Origin: Clostridia bacterium
GTDB lineage: Bacteria > Bacillota > Clostridia > TANB77 > UBA1234
Direction: 5' to 3'
Length of the DNA: 32,841 bases
Assembly (NCBI GenBank): GCA_017469465.1
Contig: JAFUGH010000014.1
Location: forward strand, 107,773-140,613
Shown piece after piece: positions 13,324-20,693 of the stretch. The notes below the pieces were generated by a model. The model was not told the DNA's origin. It saw nothing but the letters and a program-made list of their open reading frames with translations, and made no database searches. Each line of letters opens with the position of its first letter. Positions within the stretch are counted from its first letter, which is position 1. A program made the position numbers and the translations under genes.

Positions 13324-14514
13324 ATGGAGATGTTTAAAATAAAAAAGTTGAAAATCGGTATTTTTATGGATAGTTTTTTCCCTAATGTAGATGGGGTAGT
13401 AATGGTAATAGATAATTTAGCAAAGTGTATGAGTAAATTTGCAGAAGTAACTGTGGTTGTGCCATATAATGAGAGTGTAGTGGAAGATGAAAATAGACCT
13501 TATCGAGTTATTCGAATAAAAAGTATTCACTTGCCTACAACAGAATATAGAGTTGCCCTACCAGTAGCAAAGCATAGTAAAGTATTTCAAAAGTTATTAC
13601 ATGAAAAATTTGATGTGATTCATATTCATTCTCCATTTACTATTGGAAAACTTGGAATAAGAGTCGCAAGGGAGTTAAACGTTCCAGTTATTGCTACGAT
13701 GCACACACGTTTTGATTTTGAATTTAGAAAATATATGAAGTCAGAATTATTTGTTAAATTAGCTATTAGAGTGATCATAAAAGTGTTTAATCAATGTGAT
13801 AGAGGGATATCAGTTAATAAAGCGATTGGAAGAGTATTTAAAGAGTATGGTTATAAAGAGGAGCCGCTTGCTATGTATAACGGAACTGATATGAAAATAG
13901 TTCAGGATGGACAAGAGGCTATTCAAAAAGTGAATCAACTGTACCGTATAGAGCAAAATGAAAATGTTTTTCTTTTCGTAGGAAGAATAACAGAAATTAA
14001 AAATATATTCTTTATTTTAGATGTTTTGAAAATATTAAAAGAGAAAGAACAAAAATTTAAAATGCTATATGTTGGTACAGGACCTGATGAGGAAAAATTA
14101 AAACGAAAAGTATTGGAAATGAAATTAGATAAAGAAGTAATTTTGTGTGGAAAAATAATGGATAGAGAACTATTAAAATCAATTTATTACCGTGCAAATT
14201 TATTTCTATTTCCATCTTTATTTGATGCTTCATCATTAGTTCAAATAGAAGCAGCAAGCCAAAAGACACCTGGGATATTCATTGAAGGTGCAATTACAGC
14301 AGATACAATAACGAATAATGAAAATGGATATACTGCACCAAATGATGCAATTCAATTTGCAAATAGAGTCGTAGAAATACTTGAAAATAAAGAATTGTAT
14401 CATGTCGTATGTGAAAATGCACATAATCAATTGGCAAAGTCATGGGAAGAAATAGCAAAAGAAACTTGTGAACTATACCAACAAGAAATAATTAAGAAAC
14501 AAAAAGGCATGTAA
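13324..14514 (+). CDS. GT4-family glycosyltransferase, diacylglycerol glucosyltransferase-like
   Basis: A 396-residue GT-B glycosyltransferase. The N-terminal I-G-I-F-M-D-S-F-F-P-N-V-D-G-V-V and I-H-I-H-S-P-F-T-I-G are typical of bacterial 1,2-diacylglycerol 3-alpha-glucosyltransferases and related GT4 enzymes acting on membrane lipids. The C-terminal domain begins near F-L-F-V-G-R-I-T-E-I-K-N and has the donor-site region F-P-S-L-F-D-A-S-S-L-V-Q-I-E-A-A, where the usual first glutamate of the EX7E motif is D and the second is E. It should work at the inner membrane face to make glycolipids. The start is uncertain: ATG 13324 and ATG 13330 both lack a well-spaced ribosome binding site. It is a single gene. 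Confidence 0.82.
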   Translation: MEMFKIKKLKIGIFMDSFFPNVDGVVMVIDNLAKCMSKFAEVTVVVPYNESVVEDENRPYRVIRIKSIHLPTTEYRVALPVAKHSKVFQKLLHEKFDVIHIHSPFTIGKLGIRVARELNVPVIATMHTRFDFEFRKYMKSELFVKLAIRVIIKVFNQCDRGISVNKAIGRVFKEYGYKEEPLAMYNGTDMKIVQDGQEAIQKVNQLYRIEQNENVFLFVGRITEIKNIFFILDVLKILKEKEQKFKMLYVGTGPDEEKLKRKVLEMKLDKEVILCGKIMDRELLKSIYYRANLFLFPSLFDASSLVQIEAASQKTPGIFIEGAITADTITNNENGYTAPNDAIQFANRVVEILENKELYHVVCENAHNQLAKSWEEIAKETCELYQQEIIKKQKGM

Positions 14515-14556
14515 GAAGAAAAATAATAATATTTTACATAAATTAGTAAATAGCTG

Positions 14557-14585
14557 TTGACAATAGGGGTAGTTGGTATTATAAT
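14557..14585 (+). promoter_or_regulatory. Consensus promoter of the regulator-suf operon
   Basis: TTGACA (14557-14562) and TATAAT (14580-14585) are separated by 17 bases, a perfect sigma-A promoter. A strong promoter next to an operator-like palindrome suggests control by repression. Confidence 0.85.
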
Positions 14586-14602
14586 GTTAACCGTGGCTAA
14601 CA
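14585..14602. promoter_or_regulatory. Operator-like palindrome at the suf promoter
   Basis: TGTTAACCGTGGCTAACA is an 18-bp inverted repeat with one mismatch per arm, starting at the last base of the -10 and covering the transcription start. The GGCTAAC half resembles DtxR-family half sites (recalled consensus TTAGGTTAGSCTAACCTAA). A further GTTAGC follows at 14630-14635 and can pair with GCTAAC at 14596-14601, giving a possible stem in the 5' leader. Confidence 0.6.
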
Positions 14603-14656
14603 AATTGCAAACTGCTTGAAAATAGCATTGTTAGCTGTAGAAAAAGGAGTAATAAT

Positions 14657-15109
14657 ATGATTTCAAAATCATTAGAGGAATATCTAAAGACGATATATGT
14701 TTTGAAAAAGCAATTTGGAGTAGTTCGAGTTACAGATATTGCTTTAAAAATGAATTGTAGTAAGCCTAGTGTTAATAAAGCAATTAATAATCTAAAGGAT
14801 AATGGCTATATTAATTATGAAGCATATGGTGACATTGAACTAACAGAAAATGGTGAAGAACATGCAAAAAAGATTTTAGAAGCTTATGATATTGTTTATT
14901 TATTTTTAAAAGAAGTTTTAAATATTGATTCGGTAAATGCCAAAAATGAAGCAGACAAAATGAAACTTAGTATGAGTGATGAAACGCTGAATGAGTTAAA
15001 AAAATATGTGCATAAAGTTTTAGACTTAAATGATCTAAATTGTGCGTATGATATCAATAATGAATTATGTAGAAGTTGTCCTAAAGCAAAGGTTACACTT
15101 CAAAATTAA
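14657..15109 (+). CDS. DtxR/MntR-fold transcriptional regulator with C-terminal cysteine cluster, next to suf
   Basis: A 150-residue protein. Residues 1-70 are the DtxR/MntR winged helix (S-L-E-E-Y-L-K-T-I-Y, V-T-D-I-A, C-S-K-P-S-V-N-K-A-I-N-N-L, then wing and L-T-E-N-G). Residues 70-120 are the helical dimerisation domain. Compared with Bacillus MntR as I recall it, the metal ligands are mostly gone: D8 to E, E11 to K, H77 to Y, E99 to D, E102 to K, H103 to L. Instead the C terminus has C129-x8-C138-x2-C141, which could hold an Fe-S cluster or Fe/Zn. It is the first gene before sufC (46-base gap, no terminator), behind a promoter with an operator-like palindrome, so it probably controls the suf operon. 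No SH3 domain. Confidence 0.8.
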   Translation: MISKSLEEYLKTIYVLKKQFGVVRVTDIALKMNCSKPSVNKAINNLKDNGYINYEAYGDIELTENGEEHAKKILEAYDIVYLFLKEVLNIDSVNAKNEADKMKLSMSDETLNELKKYVHKVLDLNDLNCAYDINNELCRSCPKAKVTLQN

Positions 15110-15155
15110 ATCATTTTAAAATAATGATGTGTAAGGTAGGAAAGGAAAATAAAAT

Positions 15156-15899
15156 ATGGAAAACAATTTACTAGAAATTAAAGATTTATATGTATCGGCA
15201 GGAGAAAAAGATATTTTAAATGGAATTAGTATGAAAATAAAAAAAGGAGAGATTCACGTTGTAATGGGACCTAATGGTTCTGGTAAGTCAACAACCGCTA
15301 ATGCCATTTTCAATAATCCAGAGTATACTAAAAAGAGTGGAACAATTATATTTGATGGAGAAGATATTACTAACAGTAAGACAGATGAAATAGCTAGAAA
15401 AGGTGTATTTATGAGTTTCCAACTTCCAGAAGAGATTCCAGGAATTACTGTTGCTAATTTTTTGAAATATGCTAAAAACAAAATTACTGGTAAACCAGTG
15501 AAGCATTTTGCTTTTAAAGAAGAATTAAATCAAAATGTAGAAGAATTAAAAATGGATCCAGCTAATCTTGAAAGAAGTTTGAATGTTGGTTTTTCTGGTG
15601 GTGAAAAAAAGAAAAATGAAATTTTACAAATGCTAATGCTTAATCCTAAGCTTGCTATTTTAGACGAGACAGATTCAGGACTTGATGTTGATGCTATTAA
15701 AACTGTTTCTAAAGGAATTGAAATGTTTAAAAATGATGAAAATGCAGTATTAATTATTACACACAATACTAAGATTCTTCATAATTTGAAAGTTGACTAT
15801 GTGCATATATTAGTAAACGGAAAGATTGTTGAAACGGGTAATGGTGAACTAGCGCAAGAAATTGAAGAAAATGGATATGAAAAGTATAAGACAATGTAG
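15156..15899 (+). CDS. sufC: SufC, Fe-S cluster assembly ATPase
   Basis: A 247-residue soluble ABC-type ATPase of the SUF iron-sulfur cluster assembly system, working with SufB and SufD as the scaffold complex in the cytoplasm. Walker A G-P-N-G-S-G-K-S-T is at 38-46. The SufC-specific signature F-S-G-G-E-K-K-K-N-E, Walker B L-A-I-L-D-E-T-D-S-G-L-D and the H-loop I-T-H-N-T-K are all present, and D-E-T-D-S-G-L-D-V-D is diagnostic for SufC over transport ATPases. Length is normal. The start follows GGAAAGG. Downstream, sufB begins only after 361 bases because a minus-strand gene intervenes. Confidence 0.96.
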   Translation: MENNLLEIKDLYVSAGEKDILNGISMKIKKGEIHVVMGPNGSGKSTTANAIFNNPEYTKKSGTIIFDGEDITNSKTDEIARKGVFMSFQLPEEIPGITVANFLKYAKNKITGKPVKHFAFKEELNQNVEELKMDPANLERSLNVGFSGGEKKKNEILQMLMLNPKLAILDETDSGLDVDAIKTVSKGIEMFKNDENAVLIITHNTKILHNLKVDYVHILVNGKIVETGNGELAQEIEENGYEKYKTM

Positions 15900-15958
15900 A
15901 ATGAGCATTGATAAGGGAAAAAGTAACATAAAAAATTGGAGAAAATAGACATAAAAGA

Positions 15959-15978
15959 ACTCCCACAATAGTGGGAGT
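15959..15978 (-). terminator. Terminator of the small antisense gene
   Basis: ACTCCCAC (15959-15966) and GTGGGAGT (15971-15978) form a perfect 8-bp stem with a 4-base loop. On the minus strand it is followed by TCTTTTATG, so it suits the gene ending at 15985. On the plus strand the following bases are not T-rich, so suf transcripts may read through. Confidence 0.7.
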
Positions 15979-15984
15979 AGGGCT

Positions 15985-16179
15985 TTACTTTCCATCATCG
16001 GAATGGTGCTCCAAAGTATTTGCAATTCGCTCGAGAGCTGTAGCAATGCGGGCTAACTCTTTTTGAATTGCTTTACGATTCGGAGCATCATCTTCGTCCA
16101 TAGGGGCAAATGAATCTTCTTCAGGTTCATTTATCGGCTTCCGATCACATTTGTTGAATTCTTCAAATTTGGAAAGCAT
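15985..16179 (-). CDS. Small unknown protein encoded antisense between sufC and sufB
   Basis: A 64-residue acidic protein. The first half is polar and acidic (E-P-E-E-D-S-F-A-P-M-D-E-D-D), and the second half is an amphipathic helix (I-Q-K-E-L-A-R-I-A-T-A-L-E-R-I-A-N-T-L) that could oligomerise. I chose ATG 16177-16179 because AGGAGG lies upstream (AGGAGGTACAATTTAT-ATG); a longer in-frame start at 16242 overlaps the promoter. Codon use is clearly less AT-biased than the suf genes on either side. It has its own promoter and terminator. Family unknown. Confidence 0.7.
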   Translation of the reverse strand: MLSKFEEFNKCDRKPINEPEEDSFAPMDEDDAPNRKAIQKELARIATALERIANTLEHHSDDGK

Positions 16180-16213
16180 ATAAATTGTACCTCCTGTATT
16201 TTTTACAAGTGGT

Positions 16214-16242
16214 ATTATACCATATGGTTTTACATAAATCAA
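16214..16242 (-). promoter_or_regulatory. Promoter of the antisense gene
   Basis: On the minus strand TTGATT (16237-16242) and TATAAT (16214-16219) are separated by 17 bases. The -10 lies within the palindrome GGTATTATACC (16211-16221). Confidence 0.7.
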
Positions 16243-16260
16243 GTTAGAAAGGAAATTAAC

Positions 16261-17658
16261 ATGGCTAAAACTAACATTGATGATATTAATAGAAATATCT
16301 ATGATATTAAAAATAAAGATGAGTATGAATATAAAATTAGGGGACTAACGAAGAAGACTGTTGAAGAAATTTCTAAAATAAAGAATGACCCCGATTGGAT
16401 GAGAGAAATTCGTTTAAAAGCTTTAGAAGAATATAATAAATTAGATATGCCAACATGGGGGCCTTCACTTCATGAACTTAACATGGATGATATAGCAACA
16501 TATGTTAAGCCAAAATCAGATCTAAACAGCTCATGGGATGATGTTCCAGAAGATATTAAGAATACATTTGATAAACTAGGAATACCTGAAGCAGAAAAAA
16601 AATCACTTGCGGGTGTTGGGGCACAATATGATTCTGAAGTGGTTTATCATAGCATGAAAAAAGAATTAATCAAGCAAGGTGTTATTTATACGGATATGGA
16701 AACAGCGGTGAGAGAGTATCCTGAAATTGTAAAATCGCATTTTATGAAGTGTGTTCCAATTACTGATCATAAATTTGTTGCATTGCATGCTGCTGTATGG
16801 TCTGGAGGTAGTTTTGTGTATGTTCCCAAAGGTGTGAAAGTAGATATTCCACTTCAATCTTATTTTAGGTTAAATTCACCAGAATCCGGTCAGTTTGAAC
16901 ATACATTAATCATTGTGGAAGAGGGAGCAAGCCTGCATTTTATAGAAGGGTGTTCTGCACCGAAATATAATAAAGTAAATTTACATGCAGGTTGTGTTGA
17001 ACTTTTTGTGGCTGATAATGCATATTTAAGATATTCTACAATAGAAAATTGGTCAAAAAACATGATGAATTTAAATACTAAAAGAGCATTGATTGGTAAA
17101 AATGCGAAAGTGGATTGGGTTACAGGTTCTTTTGGTTCACACGTTTCAATGCTTTATCCAATGAGTATTCTAAATGGAGAAGGGGCTAAAACAGAATATA
17201 CTGGAATTTCATTTGCGAATACTTCTCAAAATTTAGATACCGGATTTAAAGTAATCCATAATGCACCAAATACTTCAAGTGTAATTAATTCGAAATCAAT
17301 ATCAAAAGGAGGAGGAAATTGTACTTATCGTTCGTTGGTTAGAATTATGGAAAAAGCCAAAAATTCTAAGTGTAGTGTATCATGCGAATCACTGATGTTA
17401 GATGACATTTCTAAATCTGATACAATACCAGTAAATGACATTCGAACAGATGAAGTAGAGTTTTCACATGAAGCTTCCATCGGAAAGATTTCTGATAAAG
17501 CAATTTTTTATTTAATGAGCAGAGGGCTTTCAGAAAATGATGCTAGGGCAATGATAGTGAGAGGATTTGCTTCACCAATTGCCAAGGAACTTCCAGTTGA
17601 GTATGCGGTAGAAATGAATAATTTAATTAATTTGGAATTGGAAGGAGCGATTGGATAA
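16261..17658 (+). CDS. sufB: SufB, Fe-S cluster scaffold protein
   Basis: The 465-residue SufB is the scaffold on which the SufBC2D complex builds [Fe-S] clusters. Diagnostic segments are A-A-V-W-S-G-G-S-F-V-Y-V-P-K-G-V, the beta-helix core with H-F-I-E-G-C-S-A-P, the region N-T-K-R-A-L-I-G-K-N-A-K-V-D-W-V-T-G-S, and the C-terminal F-Y-L-M-S-R-G-L-S-E-N-D-A-R-A-M-I-V-R-G-F motif. Full length for the family. The start follows GAAAGGAAATTAAC. Its stop codon overlaps the sufD start (base 17658 is shared), showing tight coupling. Its mRNA must cross the antisense gene if it starts at the 14557 promoter. Confidence 0.97.
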   Translation: MAKTNIDDINRNIYDIKNKDEYEYKIRGLTKKTVEEISKIKNDPDWMREIRLKALEEYNKLDMPTWGPSLHELNMDDIATYVKPKSDLNSSWDDVPEDIKNTFDKLGIPEAEKKSLAGVGAQYDSEVVYHSMKKELIKQGVIYTDMETAVREYPEIVKSHFMKCVPITDHKFVALHAAVWSGGSFVYVPKGVKVDIPLQSYFRLNSPESGQFEHTLIIVEEGASLHFIEGCSAPKYNKVNLHAGCVELFVADNAYLRYSTIENWSKNMMNLNTKRALIGKNAKVDWVTGSFGSHVSMLYPMSILNGEGAKTEYTGISFANTSQNLDTGFKVIHNAPNTSSVINSKSISKGGGNCTYRSLVRIMEKAKNSKCSVSCESLMLDDISKSDTIPVNDIRTDEVEFSHEASIGKISDKAIFYLMSRGLSENDARAMIVRGFASPIAKELPVEYAVEMNNLINLELEGAIG

Positions 17659-18758
17659 TGAGTGAACTAAAAATTAATAATACACCAGTAAGGACTTCTA
17701 AGAATTATCAAATTAATAATATAAAATTAGAAAATATTAAATTCCTTGCAAGTGAAAAATTTGATAATATTCTATACCAAGATTTAGATAATGAAAATAT
17801 TGAATTATCATTGATGACTAGTGATTTTAGTTTAACATATGGAGTTGGAAAAGAATTAGAAAATGAAGTTAAACAAAATTCTAATGTTAAATTAAAGTTG
17901 GAACTTAAAGAAAATACAAATAGAGAAAATATAATTAGCTTTATTTTTGATGAGGAGAATACACAACTCATTGATGATATAGAAATCGTTGCAAATGAAA
18001 ATGTAAAAGGGCAAATTACTCTTAAATATGTTGCAAAAAAGGATAGCAAAGTAGAAAGTAAATATGATGCTAATAACCCTTGCACTAATCTTCATAATGG
18101 GGTTATACGAACAACAATGAAGTCTAATTCAGAATTAAAATTAACAGTAATAAATTTGACTAGTTTTAGTACAACTAATATTTTAGCAATAGAAAATATT
18201 TTATCAGAGAAATCAAAACTTGAATATAACATTGTTGATTTTGGAGGAGATAGTTCGGTAACTAACTATTATACAGAATTAATAGGAGACAACTCTGAAA
18301 ATAATTTGAATACTATTTATCTTGGCATCAATAAACAGTTGCTAGATATGAATTATATTGCTGAAACAAGGGGGAAAAATACAAAAGTGAATATTGACGT
18401 GCAAGGTGCAATTAAAGATGAAGCAAGGAAGCATTTTAAAGGAACTATTGATTTCAAACGAGGAGGTAAAAAGGCGGAAGGCTCTGAAAATGAATTTTGT
18501 ATGCTTCTTTCTGATGAGGCAAAATCAATCAGTCTACCGATGCTCCTTTGTGATGAAGAAGATGTAGTCGGTAATCATGCAGCCGCTGCTGGGAAAGTAA
18601 ATAATAAAGAATTGTTTTATCTAATGAGTAGAGGCTTTACTGAAAAAGAGGCAAAAACACTTATGGTGAGAGCTAGATTTAATAAGGTGATAGAGAATAT
18701 TTCAAATGAAGATTTGAAAAATGAATTGTTAACAGAAATTGATTATAGGCTTTTGTAA
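17658..18758 (+). CDS. sufD: SufD, Fe-S scaffold partner of SufB
   Basis: A 366-residue SufB/SufD-family protein, shorter and more divergent than SufB, as is usual for SufD. The C-terminal part has the family landmarks: H-F-K-G-T-I-D-F-K-R-G, a histidine in V-G-N-H-A-A-A-A-G (the SufD histidine used at the SufB interface) and F-Y-L-M-S-R-G-F-T-E-K-E-A-K-T-L-M-V-R-A. The N-terminal 150 residues are rich in N, E and K. It overlaps the SufB stop and is followed by sufS after 22 bases. Confidence 0.93.
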   Translation: MSELKINNTPVRTSKNYQINNIKLENIKFLASEKFDNILYQDLDNENIELSLMTSDFSLTYGVGKELENEVKQNSNVKLKLELKENTNRENIISFIFDEENTQLIDDIEIVANENVKGQITLKYVAKKDSKVESKYDANNPCTNLHNGVIRTTMKSNSELKLTVINLTSFSTTNILAIENILSEKSKLEYNIVDFGGDSSVTNYYTELIGDNSENNLNTIYLGINKQLLDMNYIAETRGKNTKVNIDVQGAIKDEARKHFKGTIDFKRGGKKAEGSENEFCMLLSDEAKSISLPMLLCDEEDVVGNHAAAAGKVNNKELFYLMSRGFTEKEAKTLMVRARFNKVIENISNEDLKNELLTEIDYRLL

Positions 18759-18780
18759 TATGATATATAGGAGAGTTAAA

Positions 18781-20001
18781 ATGAATTTAGAAAATGTTAA
18801 AAGTGAATTTCCATTGCTATCCAATAGCGACATAGTATATTTAGATAGTGGTGCTACAACGCAAAAGCCACAAATGGTAATTGATGCTGTGGCTGATTTT
18901 TATAAATTAAATAATGCTAATCCGCATAGGGGGGCATATACATTAAGCACAACTGTAACAGAGCTATATGAAGGAACAAGAGAGAAGATTGCCCAATTTT
19001 TAAATGCGAGATATGCAAAAGAAATTATTTTTTCTAAAAACGCAACAGAGAGTTTAAATCTATTTGCATATTCTTATGGATTAGAAAATTTAAAGCAAGG
19101 TGATGAGATTGTTTTATCAATTATGGAGCATCACTCTAATATAGTTCCTTGGCAGATGATAGCTAAAAAAACAGGAGCTATTTTAAAATATATGTATATA
19201 AATGAAAATTTTGAAATACCAGATGAAGAAATTGAAAACAAGATAACATCTAAAACGAAAGTTGTAGGAATTACACATGTTTCAAATGCTTTAGGAACGA
19301 TTAATAATGTAGAAAAAATAATCGAGGTAGCTCACAAAAATAAGGCAGTTGTTATTGTCGACGCCTCTCAAAGCATTTCGCATATGAAAGTTGATGTTCA
19401 AAAATTAGATTGCGATTTTTTAGCATTTTCCGGACACAAAATTTATGCACCATTAGGAATTGGAGTTCTATATGGAAAGAAAGAATTATTAGAAAAAATG
19501 ACTCCTTTTTTAATGGGAGGGGATATGATAGAATATGTTTATGAGAATAAAACAACCTTTGCTGAGCTTCCAAATAAGTTTGAAGCAGGGACACAAAATG
19601 CGGAAGGTGTTATAGGTTTAGGAGCTGCAATTGATTTTATTAATCAAATTGGATATGATAAAATAGCTAGCATAGAAAAAGAAGTTGTTGATTATGCTAG
19701 AGAAAAATTATCTACACTAGATTATTTAACCTTATATGCTACACCTAATAAAGAACACCATCAATCGGTACTATCTTTTAATATTAATGGAATACATCCG
19801 CATGATGTGGCAAGTATTTTAGATTCAGAAAAAATATGTGTAAGAAGTGGAAATCACTGTGCCCAGCCATTAATGAGATTCTTAAAGATTGATTCAACAT
19901 GTAGAGCTAGTTTTTCGATATACAACACGAGAGAGGATGTAGATAAGTTAGTAGTTGGAATCCAAAAGGCTTATAATATGTTCAAAAAGTATATGAAGTA
20001 A
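18781..20001 (+). CDS. sufS: SufS, cysteine desulfurase
   Basis: A 406-residue group II, PLP-dependent cysteine desulfurase that takes sulfur from L-cysteine and passes it to SufU. It shows L-D-S-G-A-T-T-Q-K-P near the N terminus, P-H-R-G-A-Y, M-E-H-H-S-N-I-V-P-W, the PLP lysine in F-S-G-H-K-I-Y-A-P (K220) and the catalytic cysteine in R-S-G-N-H-C-A-Q-P (C360). I start at ATG 18781 with TAGGAGAG upstream; the longer frame from 18739 only adds residues overlapping sufD. Length is as expected. Confidence 0.96.
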   Translation: MNLENVKSEFPLLSNSDIVYLDSGATTQKPQMVIDAVADFYKLNNANPHRGAYTLSTTVTELYEGTREKIAQFLNARYAKEIIFSKNATESLNLFAYSYGLENLKQGDEIVLSIMEHHSNIVPWQMIAKKTGAILKYMYINENFEIPDEEIENKITSKTKVVGITHVSNALGTINNVEKIIEVAHKNKAVVIVDASQSISHMKVDVQKLDCDFLAFSGHKIYAPLGIGVLYGKKELLEKMTPFLMGGDMIEYVYENKTTFAELPNKFEAGTQNAEGVIGLGAAIDFINQIGYDKIASIEKEVVDYAREKLSTLDYLTLYATPNKEHHQSVLSFNINGIHPHDVASILDSEKICVRSGNHCAQPLMRFLKIDSTCRASFSIYNTREDVDKLVVGIQKAYNMFKKYMK

Positions 20002-20008
20002 TAGTAAA

Positions 20009-20025
20009 GGCGCACAATGTGCACC
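20009..20025 (+). other. Small G+C-rich hairpin in the sufS-sufU gap
   Basis: GGCGCAC-AAT-GTGCACC can fold with one mismatch in this 84-base gap, and GGAATTGATTCGCC follows. The gap is richer in G+C than the genes beside it. It may tune sufU expression, but there is no T run, so it is not a standard terminator. Confidence 0.35.
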
Positions 20026-20085
20026 ATAATAAGCATACTGTCGAGGTGGAATTGATTCGCCGCTACAAAACAGGAGGAATTGTAA

Positions 20086-20583
20086 ATGGATGAAAATTTA
20101 AATGATGTTTATAATGATTTAATTATGGAACATAGTATGAATTCATATAATAAAAAGAAATTAGAGTCATGTGATTACGAAGAGCTTGGGCACAATCCAA
20201 GTTGTGGTGATGAAATTACTTTAGAAGTGAAAATGAATGGAGATATTATACAGGATATGGCATTTATGGGACATGGTTGTGCCATATCCCAAGCTTCTAC
20301 TTCTATCATGATTGAAACATTGAAAGGTAAGACAATTCAAGAAGCAAAAGAAATTATCAAAACTTTTATTGGTATGATAAAGCGAGAAGATATAGCAGAC
20401 AGTGAATTAGAAAAATTAGAAGATGCTATTGCTTTCAAAAATATTCAGCATATGCCTGCTAGAGTGAAATGTGCATTACTTGCATGGCACACTCTTGAAA
20501 AAATTATTGCTGAAAGAGAAAAAAATCTCGACTCAGGCAGTATAATCTCATCAACAATAAAAAATAATCATTGTAATTTATAA
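20086..20583 (+). CDS. sufU: SufU, sulfur transfer protein
   Basis: A 165-residue SufU, the zinc-containing partner that accepts sulfur from SufS in Gram-positive SUF systems. The three conserved cysteines are C40 (N-P-S-C-G-D, with the zinc-ligand D42), C65 (G-H-G-C-A-I-S-Q-A-S) and C129 (R-V-K-C-A-L-L-A-W). An insertion after the second cysteine region relative to IscU is typical of SufU. The start follows CAGGAGGAATTGTAA. It is the last gene of the suf block, and the C-terminal tail (about 20 residues) is unconserved. Confidence 0.94.
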   Translation: MDENLNDVYNDLIMEHSMNSYNKKKLESCDYEELGHNPSCGDEITLEVKMNGDIIQDMAFMGHGCAISQASTSIMIETLKGKTIQEAKEIIKTFIGMIKREDIADSELEKLEDAIAFKNIQHMPARVKCALLAWHTLEKIIAEREKNLDSGSIISSTIKNNHCNL

Positions 20584-20589
20584 AATAAA

Positions 20590-20679
20590 AAAAGCACAAG
20601 TTGGATTCAGCTATAGGATACATTAAGCCAATAAAATGGACATTCTTCTTGTGCTTTTCACATTTCAGAATGTCCATTT
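20590..20679. terminator. Two interleaved inverted repeats between convergent genes
   Basis: Arms AAAAGCACAAG (20590-20600)/CTTGTGCTTTT (20648-20658) and AAATGGACATTC (20634-20645)/GAATGTCCATTT (20668-20679) are both perfect and interleave in the order 1-2-1'-2'. It lies between sufU and the minus-strand VirD4-like gene. The minus strand has seven T after the first stem, so it should terminate that gene; it may serve sufU as well. The interleaving would permit a pseudoknot. Confidence 0.6.
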
Positions 20680-20693
20680 AAATCTAAAAACTA

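Noticed and set aside
18739-18780. Longer start for SufS
   Set aside because: It would add 14 residues overlapping the end of sufD; ATG 18781 has its own GGAG site and gives the normal SufS N terminus.
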